This document shows, piece after piece, positions 32,301 through 42,072 of a stretch of DNA of 64,000 nucleotides. Source of the stretch: Neospora caninum Liverpool. Lineage: Eukaryota > Apicomplexa > Conoidasida > Eucoccidiorida > Sarcocystidae. Below the pieces are notes generated by a model. It did not search any database. It was not told where the DNA came from and saw only the letters and a program-made list of their open reading frames with translations. Both the position numbers and the translations under genes were made by a program. The DNA is taken from the NCBI RefSeq assembly GCF_000208865.1, contig NC_018390.1, positions 909,777 to 973,776 of the forward strand, written 5' to 3'. Position 1 is the first letter of the stretch. Every line of letters starts with the position of its first letter.

Positions 32301-34918
32301 CGATGGGAAAGGGTGCGGTTTGCCAAGGCCAACCCGTGTCCGAAAGGAATGTCAAAGGCCGCTTCCTGGATAGTCTCTGCCGTCTCGAGGCCTGCGCCCG
32401 CCCCCGCGTGCGGAGGTCTCTTGTCTGTCTCCCCTTTCGTTCTCCGTGCCCTCGTTTCGCGGACTATTCAGGCGTCTCTTCTCTCTCTCCCCTCCGTCTC
32501 GCGTTTTCCCTTCACTCCCGTTTTCGTGCGTACGCGTGTGTTCTCTTCAGCGTCCCGTTGTCTCCCAAGCCCAGCGACGAGTCGGCTGCGCTTCAGAGTC
32601 GCCTGTGGCGCACGTCCGCCTTGCCGCCGTTCGGCGTCCTGCTTTCGCGCGCAGCTTTCTCGTCGTTTGCCGCTGGCGACGCGAAGGGCGAAGCGCGACA
32701 GCGGGGAGCCCGGGAAGGAGACGAAACGGAAACGCATGCGCAAGTCAGTCTCCGCTTCAGTCGCTTTTCGCGTGTTCAGATCACGGGGCTCCTGTTGGAG
32801 ACGTCTGTCCTGGTGGAACCCAACTCACTTTAGTCGCGAAGAACCCCAGGTCCGTTCTCGGGATCTGAGGCTTGACGCTGTCTGATCGCCCTCCGTGGAC
32901 AAAAGATATTCATGCCTCCTGTCTATACAGATAGCTAGATCTGTAGATGTCGAGGTGTTTGCATGCTTGCTGATATCCACATCGTGATCACCTTCTCTCA
33001 TTCGTGTCTTGCTGTTTCATTCTTCCGTTTCTCCTTCATATGTGTCGTTTGCATCTTGATATATATATATATGTATGTTTGGGCCTCGTTTTCGATAGAT
33101 GTGTATGACTATGTGTCTGGAGTCAGGTTGAGATGAGAATGAAACGCGTGCGACCTTTTCACAGGTGGTGCATCTCGTGGCGCGTTTCTGAATTTCTTTC
33201 AGCCGCTTTCGTGCCTGGTGCCGGTGCTGTCGCGGTGCCGGAAAGGCAACAACGCACTCGACGTCCCGGAAGAATGGAGGTAAGGGCGGAGACGAAATCT
33301 TGTCGCACTTCGCTCTCATACACTGGGGACTACGCGCGTGCAAGTCGATTCTCTGTATGGAAGTCCGCCGATGGATCAGAATTCGTCAGAGGGGGGGTGT
33401 CCCACAGATTGAAAATCCGTATCTCAGAGACGGGGATGTCGACGGCCTGTCTTTCTCCCGGCACTGACCAAGTCACTGCGTGTGTTTTTGCAAGAGCCTC
33501 GCTTTCGCCTTTCTCGTCAATGGGGGGCTGATCTGTGGATTGTCATTCCCTCTCGCTTCTGCGCCGCGAGGCGAGAGCTGCGGAGCCTCCCGAGAAGCGG
33601 AACGTTTTCAAGAGTTGTTCTCTCTTTCTTCCCGCCTTTTTCGGCCACCGACAGACCGATCCTGGGTCGGCACCGCCTCAACGAAGACTTCTTTGACTGG
33701 CAAAACTCGGGGAACAAGAAGGAAGGGAAGGGCGGAAGACCGCACGAAGACGCAACTCGCTCAGAGCCGCGACCCGCGGCAGTCCACGAAGCGGCTTTCG
33801 AGAAGGATCTGGAAGTGAGTCTGTCGTTTTGCCCACAGACACAGGACGCACGAGCGTTGTTGGTTTCGTAACAAGCGAGACTACTCCGAGAGCGAGAGTC
33901 CTCCTTCGGAACTGACCTTCACCTTCAGGCAGCCAGAGAGCAGAGAGAGGAAGGCCAGCATCGGCGTTTGGCATTTTTCCGCACGGGCCTCTTCGTGGGG
34001 GGGGGGGGGGGGGGCTTCCTTCCGCGTCGATTTTGCCCGCCAGGATTCGCGTTTTTCCGGGCCGTCTTTCCCGGATGTGACCGTTTTCTTCTCGAGACGC
34101 TTGTGCGCCGCATGTCTTCTTCCCAGGCCTCTTTAGAGAAAGCCACGCCGATCGCGGCCTCGGAGGTCGCGTCCCTGAGGCAGGGGAGCTCTTCGGTCTA
34201 TCGCATTTTTTACGCCTCCGAATCTGAGCTCCGCCAGGCGCTGGACGTCCTCCTCGAAGAGACACTCCCGTCGTTGACGACGTTTCCCCGCAACCTGCTC
34301 GCGTCTCCAGCGTCCTCGTCTTCCTCTTCCGCGCTGAAGGATTTTCCTGGAATGTACAAGTGAGGCTTCCGTCTTGCTGTTTTCCCGCGTTTCCCTGTCT
34401 TCGTGCCGACTGTTGAGAAAACCGTCCTCTCGTCTTCGCGCTGTGACGAACGCCGCACTCTTTGCGAACGATTCTTTCGCACGAGTCTCCTTGCGATAGC
34501 ACCGGTTTGCGGTCGACTCTCACATGCCAAACAAGGTGGAGCTTCCAAAGAATGCTCTTCCTGCGGCCAATGCATGCAGATGCGTGAAATACATCTGCAC
34601 GGAACAGGTGCCTCAGCAACAATCCGCGCACTTTTTTTGGTTACAGACGCTCCATCATGTATATGTACATGTATATATATATATATATGGATATCTCACG
34701 TGTTTGTGTGTATTCGTGCATATACAGCTTCTTTTTTAAAGACATATGAGTGCGTGCATGTATCCCAGTCTCTACAAAAATACAAACATGTACGTATTTA
34801 TCCAAGTGTTGTGTCTCGGTTTTTATCTTTTTTCTTCAGGGGTGTCATGTACGTTGAGCTGCCGGGGGCTCAGGTGTATCTGCACGGCACGTGGCCGGAG
34901 CGTTTCGCTGGAAAGTAG
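29351..34918 (+). CDS. GT13-family (GnT-I/POMGnT1-like) glycosyltransferase-related type II membrane protein
   Basis: Ten exons: 29351-~29850 (donor unresolved), 30765-30827, 31122-31288, 31623-31719, 32115-32209, 32551-32743, 33203-33279, 33655-33814, 33929-34359, 34840-34918. From 30765 onward all phases close. Exon 1 carries a signal anchor at residues 49-69 (CALLLLLVAMAAACVTFF), then a coiled stem. GT13 landmarks seen in order are: FFPVIISQ; SNHLRWAAQQVF (family YKIARHYRWAL); LFLDADLE then FSPDFFSFL (family EDDLEVAPDFF); LWRTSALPPFGVLL (family YRTDFFPGLGW); RKGNNALDVPEEWR, PILGRHRLNEDFF (family RxGRxxxRPExSRT..GxxGxSxxxFF); and FPGMYKGVMYVELPG (family PRxxYKGVVTFxxxG). The EDD metal site reads DAD and the WDDW motif is not found. 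Activity and substrate are unknown. The splice sites at 32743 and 33203 are the least certain. Confidence 0.75.
33997..34014. repeat. In-frame poly-G tract (18 G) in GT13 exon 9
   Basis: Eighteen consecutive G encode six glycines between FFRTGLFV and FLPRRF. The length is a multiple of three, and the frame is open on both sides. The base count should be treated with caution in a draft assembly. Confidence 0.8.
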
Positions 34919-36722
34919 AATCATATTCGGCAGGGAAGAAACGGCTTTTCTGTCTTTCACACTGGCAAACGCGTCGAACACGCGCGCGAGGCGCGAGTGC
35001 ACGCGCTTAGGAAGGACAGCAACTGAACAACAAGCGGCGGAAAAGAAACGTCGAGAAGACGAGAAACGCTTGGTGCTGAAAAGAACCGGGGGATTGGAGT
35101 CAGATGTGTCATTTTATTGTCCGTTTGATCCACGACCCGTCCAGGGCTTTTATATTTTTTGCTTGAATCCATTCTGTTTTTTTTCCTAGGCCGTCTCACT
35201 TGTTTCTTTCTCACTTTTCTTCCGTCCCCCCCAGGGAGCTTTTTTCCATCCTGGATTCTGGGTCACTTCGCTCTTCTTTGTCGCTTGCCGTATCGTTCCT
35301 TTCTTTTTATTCTCGTCCCTTTGTTGTTAGTCTCGTTCGCGTCTCCGGTTCCACTTCAGGCAGCCTCGTCTTCACCGCCTGGAGGCTTTGCCTATGTGCT
35401 GCCGGAGGGCAACAGGCACGACCGGTAGACAGAAAAGAGGCACTCCACTGTCGCCCTGTTGCGAGATTCGAGGAAAGAAAACTCAGAATATTTGCTGAGG
35501 GAGACACGTGGGGGATTTCTGGGTTTTCGATTGGGCACAGTCCCGCGACGAAGTCGTTCTACCTAGCGCATCCTACTTCGGACGAGCTCCTGGCGAGAAA
35601 ACTTGACAGATGTCGCTTTCGCCCCATGTAGGTGCACTGACACGGCTTTGAGGCTAAGGAATTCGTCTACACAAGTGATCCTCGGGAATGGTGTCACGCT
35701 CCTCGATTGGAGACCCCGTTTTGGTTGGAAGGCACGCCTTGCGCCGGCCACGGTCTACCCTTTGGTCGACACGCCGCACCAGATGATAGAACCGCCTCGG
35801 CTTCGACAACAGCAATCAAAAGTGCGCTTTTCTTGGATCACAAAAAAACGCGAATTGCCTCGGCTTGTGTTACCCAACCCTGTGGATGAAAGTGGCGTAA
35901 CCTGCTTTTAGGCGGGTGTCCGTACCGACGGAAATTTTCTCTGAAAAGAAAGCACTCCTGAGTGTGTGATAGGAAAGTCGACGCGCGCGCGAGTACTACG
36001 GGGTCATTAGATCGGTTCTGCCGCTGCACGTGGGGTCCTGGAGAAGTAGAGTCTCTGTCGTGTAGCATACGCAAGGTTCTGTGCACTGGGGTTCTGTTTA
36101 TCTACCACAAGAAGTGGAACGAAATGGCCGCAGTCGAATAACGTTCTCTGCGACAGCTCTGCGCGCCCGTGTCCAGAGTCGAAGCCTTAAATTCACTTGG
36201 AACCTCGTGGAAAAGCAAATTCTTAGATTGACATCAGGGCTGTACGGTGAGAGTCTGGTGTTCATAAAATGGTTAGAGTCGACAAATCCGAGAAAAATCC
36301 TCCAGCATAGCGACAGATCAAATTGCACTGCGAGGAAGGTTCGAGCACCGTCCGGTCGAGCGTTGCCACTCAGGAAACATTTTCATGTACTCTGTTAAGA
36401 GGGCGAATAGGCGGTTTGCATGGTCCCCACCCCCTTCCATAAAAACTCCCTTTTCAAGTGTTTTACACGAGAGGTGCTCAAAATGGAAAGCGGCGGTGCA
36501 GTGGGTGCCGGGTGTCTTTGAGAAGTCACCCTTTCATGGAAAACGGTGAAGTCACCGCGCAGAGTCCAGGAGAGAGGCAAAAGTAGCGCCACAGTACGCG
36601 TGATCATTGGGGAGTGGTTTTGGACTCGACACGTCGTCCCTAACGCAGGCCTAGACCATCCACTGCAATTCTGCAGGAGATATTTGTCCGCTGAGAGCGC
36701 GGGCGAAGAAAGGCACAGTGGA
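34919..36722. other. Intergenic, convergent 3' flanks
   Basis: This lies between the GT13 stop and the stop of the minus-strand 210-residue gene. It has T-rich patches around 35150-35340 and no exon chain. It is probably 3' UTRs of both genes. Confidence 0.5.
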
Positions 36723-37355
36723 TTAGTTCACATAGGCTTGTCCCGAGGAGAGTCTGTGCTTGGACGTGATCAGAGGCTTCAGAGCCTGTTCTTCCTGTTT
36801 CTCGGTGCTCTCTTTTCTGTCTCCCTTTTCTCCCTCTTTCTCGTCTTGCTTCTCGGCGGCTTCCTGCCGATCCTTCTCCAACCGAGCCGTGTATTCCGCG
36901 GCCTCATAGTAATTGTAGTGGACGCTGATCCCCGGAGCGTAGTGGTAACCGGCATGGAAACGCGCTTGGGGAATTGGTTTTGTCATGTGACCAAACATTG
37001 CAGGCTGCGGCAGATACACGCTGTTGGACAGGGGAGACATTTCTTCGGGGGCCTCGCCAGACTGCTCGCTCCACGCTTGCTGAGCACACTGTTGCTCGTA
37101 CTCTTGCTGCATTTGCTCATACTGCTGGCGAAGCTGATCTTGGTTCAGAGTCTCCTGCTCCATGGCCGGCTGAGAAAAGTTCTGCGCTGCTTGACCGTCT
37201 TGGCCGTAGTAGCCAGTCTGCCAACTTTCCTGGCCAGCGTACTGTTGCTGGTAATAGCCCTCGTTCTGCATCTGCGCGTAACCCCGCTGAGCGTCACCCC
37301 AGGCTTCGGATTCCGCAGCGGGGTACGCGTACTGGGGAGGGTAAGGAGTTGCCAT
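36723..37355 (-). CDS. Tyr/Gln-rich 210-residue protein, possibly cortical/inner-membrane-complex associated
   Basis: Single exon; the ATG at 37355 has the strong context GTTACCATGGCA. Residues 1-100 are rich in Tyr, Gln and Ala (MATPYPPQYAYP; YYQQQYAGQES). Residues about 118-158 form a block that looks conserved and folded (YLPQPAMFGHMTKPIP, then GYHYAPGISVHYNYYEAAEY). A charged Lys/Glu/Gln helix follows (about 160-192). There is no signal peptide or membrane segment. I do not recognise it with certainty. Composition and the Tyr-rich core recall cytoskeletal proteins of the apicomplexan pellicle, such as PhIL1, but the length differs from that protein and no alignment was possible. Third-position bias and the start context make it a real gene. 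Confidence 0.75.
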   Translation of the reverse strand: MATPYPPQYAYPAAESEAWGDAQRGYAQMQNEGYYQQQYAGQESWQTGYYGQDGQAAQNFSQPAMEQETLNQDQLRQQYEQMQQEYEQQCAQQAWSEQSGEAPEEMSPLSNSVYLPQPAMFGHMTKPIPQARFHAGYHYAPGISVHYNYYEAAEYTARLEKDRQEAAEKQDEKEGEKGDRKESTEKQEEQALKPLITSKHRLSSGQAYVN

Positions 37356-39999
37356 GGTAACAAGATTTCTTGAGGCGTGTTCTTTTGAGGCACACTCACT
37401 TTGAGGAAGTGAGGGCAGTGCTCGACCCTGATTTTGGCTCGGGGGGTCTCAGGGGCGATGGATATATATCCCCTGTTTAGCTGAAGAGCAGCCTCTCTAC
37501 CGAACGTAGCCACAAAAAGACACCTTATCTGGTCTCCTCTGGCTATCGCACGCAGAAAACTGCGAAAACCGCGTCGCTGGAATGGAGTTCTGTCTTCCCT
37601 AACGACTGCGCACTGTCAACCCGCAAAGGACTTTTTGCGGCGGCACGCGAACGACGGTGTGTCTCGAAGTCCGGATTTCGGAGAAAGCACGTTGAGCAGG
37701 ACGGTGTAAGAAGCAGAACAGATAGGGAAAAACGATTTGGTTCCTCAATGAAAGGCCACGCTTTAAAATTGATGCATTAGATAGAGATATGGGGTAGGAT
37801 CATTTAGTGTATGCAGCTCCAGCAAACTCCGTCGAACGCGTGGGTAGACCTCGCGTGGCAACTGCGGCCTCAATCCCACGTTACTCTGGTCGAAATGTAG
37901 ACTTGTGAAAACCCAAAAAGACTAGGCGGCCGCAGCTGGCTTTCCAGTTTGCAACCGCTTTCGCAAAAAAAAAAACGACCTGAAAAAAGGGACAACAAAA
38001 ACGAGTGGACGCGCGACCAGGGTGCCTCCTGGGACTGTGCTCACAAACCCAATGTGGCTGACTAGCTTGCTGCTCGGCCGTGCAGGTTCTGGTCACGCAG
38101 AACGCCGGGAAAAACTTCGGTACAGAAGGAAGCGTGTCCAGGTGTGGGTAACCCTCGATACACATTAGAATTTGACAAGGAAGTTTTGCAGAAGTGGAGA
38201 GCAACTTGAAATTTGCCGCACCCGGACGGCTAAAGATGGATGGTGCGATGACGGTTTCCGCCGGCAAAGCGGGACGACGTTGCCGTGCGATACCACAGGC
38301 TTCCGCCACGGCAAGTGGTGTTGCACGAGCAGCCCCGCGCTCTCTCAGTTCCTTTTCGGAGGCCCTGAGCTTGGCGTTGTACGGCATTTCCTCTTGATAC
38401 AAATCCAGCGAAAAGCTCAGCACGGCTTTGCAGTAGGAACGGGCGGAAAGTCTTACCGTGACAGAAAGCGTGCCACGCAATGGGGTTCGGCGTTATCTCG
38501 ACCGCCACAGCGCTGCATGTATGTTTTCGGAGAGAACCTAACCGTCCTGCGATACGTCCAGGTTAGGTTGGATTCCGCACATCTTCTCCAAAGCCCGTAT
38601 TGGGCGGAGGGGAACGCAAGAGCCGCCACTCACAAGGTGACCGACAACGAGTTGAACGGACGCTCCACAGCTGACGCCTCGTGACGGGACACCCCGCAGT
38701 CTAGACATACAGTGGAGCGCTTGTTGGTGTTTTCTGAAAAAGAAGACTGGGACACAGACAACCCTGTTGTCGCCGTCCGACAGCCAGGGTCGGCTCGAGG
38801 TAAAATGGGACTACAAGAATCACGACCCTAACGTTTACAGTCTGGAGTATTGCGCGAAAACCTGTAACATGTCAGATTGGGAAGGTCCCATACACCAAAC
38901 GAAAATTATGGCTGCTAGGCCGCGAATGATGTACCGGCGAGGATCGCTTTCCGATGTCCGTACTCAGCTTTACCGTGGAGACACTCGCTCCGCTCCCTAA
39001 ACATTTGAGCAGAAGTTTCTCTTTTGACTCTATATCCATAAGGAGACACGGCAGAGAAAGGCTTTCACTTGTCTTGTGCTAGCTCGCTTTTCCTGCTAAG
39101 ATATGAGAATAGGTTTGTCTTCCACATGACGCGAAGACACCGCCTGTCCCCTCATAATCAGAGTATGCCAACTGAATATGTCAACTCTGGGAGGTACGAG
39201 ACAATTTCTCGCTGGATCTAGCGAGTGGCGAGTTTCAGTTTGCGGCAATTCCATATCAGTAGCACGGCTGCTGAGGGAGGCTAACGCCAGTCGCAAAGCA
39301 GTTGTGTTTCGCGTGAATACGCAGGTACACTGAAAGCCACTTCACCATGCCCGGTTTCCTTTGTACGGCACTTCTTCTTTCCTCGATCGCAGAGCTGACA
39401 ACCTGTGCTGAGGCGACAAAACTGAATTTATTTACAGTCCCGTCCACCGATTGTGCTGAGTCGGGAACCGGTTCCCGGGGCTCGAGACGAATGCACCAGA
39501 AAAGAGAACGCCTTTAAGAGAGTGAATGAAGCCTGAAAGCATGTTGTGTAGGAAAGGTGAGTGTAAACAGGAAGAAACTACTCCTGCATCCTCCTGTACG
39601 TCTGTCACGCGTACTGATGCCGTTCCGCAGCTGTTGCCTGTCGTCGCGGTTCGCCGGACCAGATGCCGTATCGATTAGAGATCATACGCCATTGCTTAGC
39701 GACAACAGCAAGGCAAAGCATATGCTTCCGTGTGGCGTCGCAGGCAGCCATTCCGGTGGCAGAATTTGTCGTGGCGCCCATTTCCTGTTTCACCAGTTGA
39801 AGTACCTTTCAGCAACAACTGCGTGCAGTTAGCAGGTTCCTTTAGGACTGCGTCATCATCGGTTCCGCTTTTCGCCTCGTCAGTTTTGTATCAAACATTA
39901 CACGGGATACGTCTTATGTGAACTTAATACAGACCGTGGGAGCGACGATAACCTTTCATCAAAAGATTTAAAAAATACTAAATTTCTGTTGTGTGACGG

Positions 40000-40039
40000 G
40001 GCGTCGCGAGGGATGACAGGGCGTCGCGAGGGATGACAG
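40000..40039. repeat. 20-base perfect tandem duplication
   Basis: GGGCGTCGCGAGGGATGACA occurs twice in direct succession. Confidence 0.85.
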
Positions 40040-41970
40040 TGCCACGACTGTGTCGGCACATATCAGACAGGGATTTCCATCAAGAAATTGCGTGCTCTCT
40101 CCCCAGAAAAAGGTCGTTTGTATAAACCAGGGATCCTGGCGGATCGTTTTCCGTGGATACACAACGGAGCGGACACCCGGTACATACTGACATTGGGGCG
40201 AGCGTTGCCACTAGGCCTCGTTCCCCACTCCAGAAGTCTCGTCTTTCTTCGCTTCAGCTTGTTATTTGGGTTTCACTGAATAGACCATCTCGGGCTGATC
40301 ACCTCGAGTGCTACAGTAGAGAAACCCGTAGTACCAACACGCACTGTTCGATTACAATGCGTCGGTTAGACTCCTCCGTTCGCAGAGGAGAGGAGTTGCT
40401 TTCCTGCACTGATCTGCGCGGCACGTCAGCCAATTCGGTGCATGCGTCGCGGCGTTCGGTTCCAGGAGAGGAACGCGTTTTCCCCTGTCTCTGTTTCGAG
40501 GGATGGACTACGAGACACGTGTCAAAACCCGCCTTACCTCTTTATTGTCGGCGGAAAAAAGTGCCGCATGCGATCCTCTCCACGCCTGCTGTCCAGGTTC
40601 TGCATGTGACGTGTCTTTGAGACCGCTTCGTTCGTGAATTGCTGATCTGTGGTGATACAAGACACGGAGAGGTTTCCGTGGACTCAGCCAACTGGTGTTA
40701 ACCCGGGCCCTGAAAGGCTTCTTTACCGATCCAGTTTCTCCTTTTCGGCCTCCTAGCGTTAGGTGTGTGTGTGTGTGTCACGCAAAAGCTGCTTCGTTTT
40801 GCAAGCACCGCTGCATGCAGGGGACGAGCAAACGCGCAGTCGCAGCCGTTTCTCCTTTCTTAGACTTTTTGTACCCTTTCTCGCCCTTACAGCCGTCGCC
40901 TGCTTGTCTTGACAAAACTTCTACCTGCTGAGTCCCTCTTTACACACATCTCCAGTTTCGCTGAAGGATTCCTCACGGTCCCGGCTACAGCGGCCTCTAC
41001 GCGGGCCAGTAGAGGATTCGCGACTCTCTCGGGAGTTTCTTCTGGCCCTCTTCCGTCGGTCTTTCCTCCTGTCTTATCCGCTTGCTTCTTCCCCGTCGTT
41101 CACCGAGTGTTCCTCGTCGATCTTCTGCGGCGACTCTCGCCGCTCTCGCACGGGCAAACCGGGAGCTTTCTGCTGTCTGGGCAGTTGCGCATGCAGCGGA
41201 ATCCTTCGGTTTTTCGCCTTCAGTTTTTCGAGACCCCGCCTCGTCCAGCCAACGCCTTTCCCCTCCTCTGTTAAACACGCGAATGCGCGGGCGTTCGCCG
41301 GCGCCGCATTTCATCCGCGCCACACTACACCTTGTCTCTCGCACTTGCCTCTTTCTTGTGCCCATCGGACGATGACTTGGATTGAGGAGCTACTGACAAA
41401 GAGAGTTTTCTGTGGCCGCCCCGAGAAGCGCCGTTTCGTGTACCTCTATATACCTGTTTGCGAACAAATCCACAGGGGAGATCGGAGATGCCGACGGGAG
41501 GTGTACAGGGAGAGTGGGGTTGCAACGGCATCCGCGGTTTTACCCCCGCCTGCCGCTCTTCTCGCGTTTGAGAGCGCCGGGTCCTCTCGACCAGTGAGCG
41601 AGGCCTAACGCCTCTTCATTCTTTGCTTCTTTCCCCGTTTTTTCTCTGTCTGCTCTCCGCCTTCTTTCTCGGTCTTCTTTCCCCTTTCTTTCTCTGTCTT
41701 CCTTCCTCCTCCTTTCTCCCTTCCTTCGCTGCCTTCTTTGCCCCTCCTTTCTCCTGCCTGTCCCGTGTCCATCTTGAGTTCTCCAGCTTGCCCCGTTTCT
41801 CTCTCCGCATTTCCCCTCTGTGTTGCTCAGTTTCCCACCTCTTCGTCTTTCTTTCCATGTATCCTGCGCGTCTGCCTGTGCCTCGCCCTCTCTCGCGTTT
41901 TTTCTGTCGCAAGCTTCATCCCTCTCCGGCTTCGGTGCCCCGTGGCAGCGCGCGTTCGTCTTTTAAGACG

Positions 41971-41977
41971 AGAGACG
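41971..41977 (+). promoter_or_regulatory. WGAGACG-type heptamer upstream of AP-4 beta
   Basis: AGAGACG lies 96 bases before the ATG at 42073, just after a long pyrimidine tract. It matches the heptamer known from T. gondii promoters. It is a weak call on its own. Confidence 0.3.
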
Positions 41978-42072
41978 CGCATAAACCAGCGGGTTTAACG
42001 AGCGACGCTCCGAGCTTCCTGTCGAATCAAGCAGTCTCGGATTCTCCTTCTCGCTCTTAGCAAAACGGCAGC

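Larger units (their letters stand above)
37356..42072. other. Intergenic: divergent upstream regions of the 210-residue gene and AP-4 beta
   Basis: No gene is firmly supported. A minus-strand frame starting with the ATG at about 38393 (MPYNAKLRASEKELRERGAA) looks mildly protein-like but cannot be continued through convincing splice sites. The stretch holds an A10 run near 37965, an exact 20-base tandem duplication at about 40000-40039, a (GT)n run at about 40752-40767 and a long pyrimidine block at 41623-41900. Confidence 0.5.

Noticed and set aside
38180..38393. Minus-strand frame beginning MPYNAKLRASEKELRERG
   Set aside because: It looks mildly protein-like with a good start context, but there is no domain, no convincing donor, and the frame degenerates after about 70 residues. 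Transcript data would decide.
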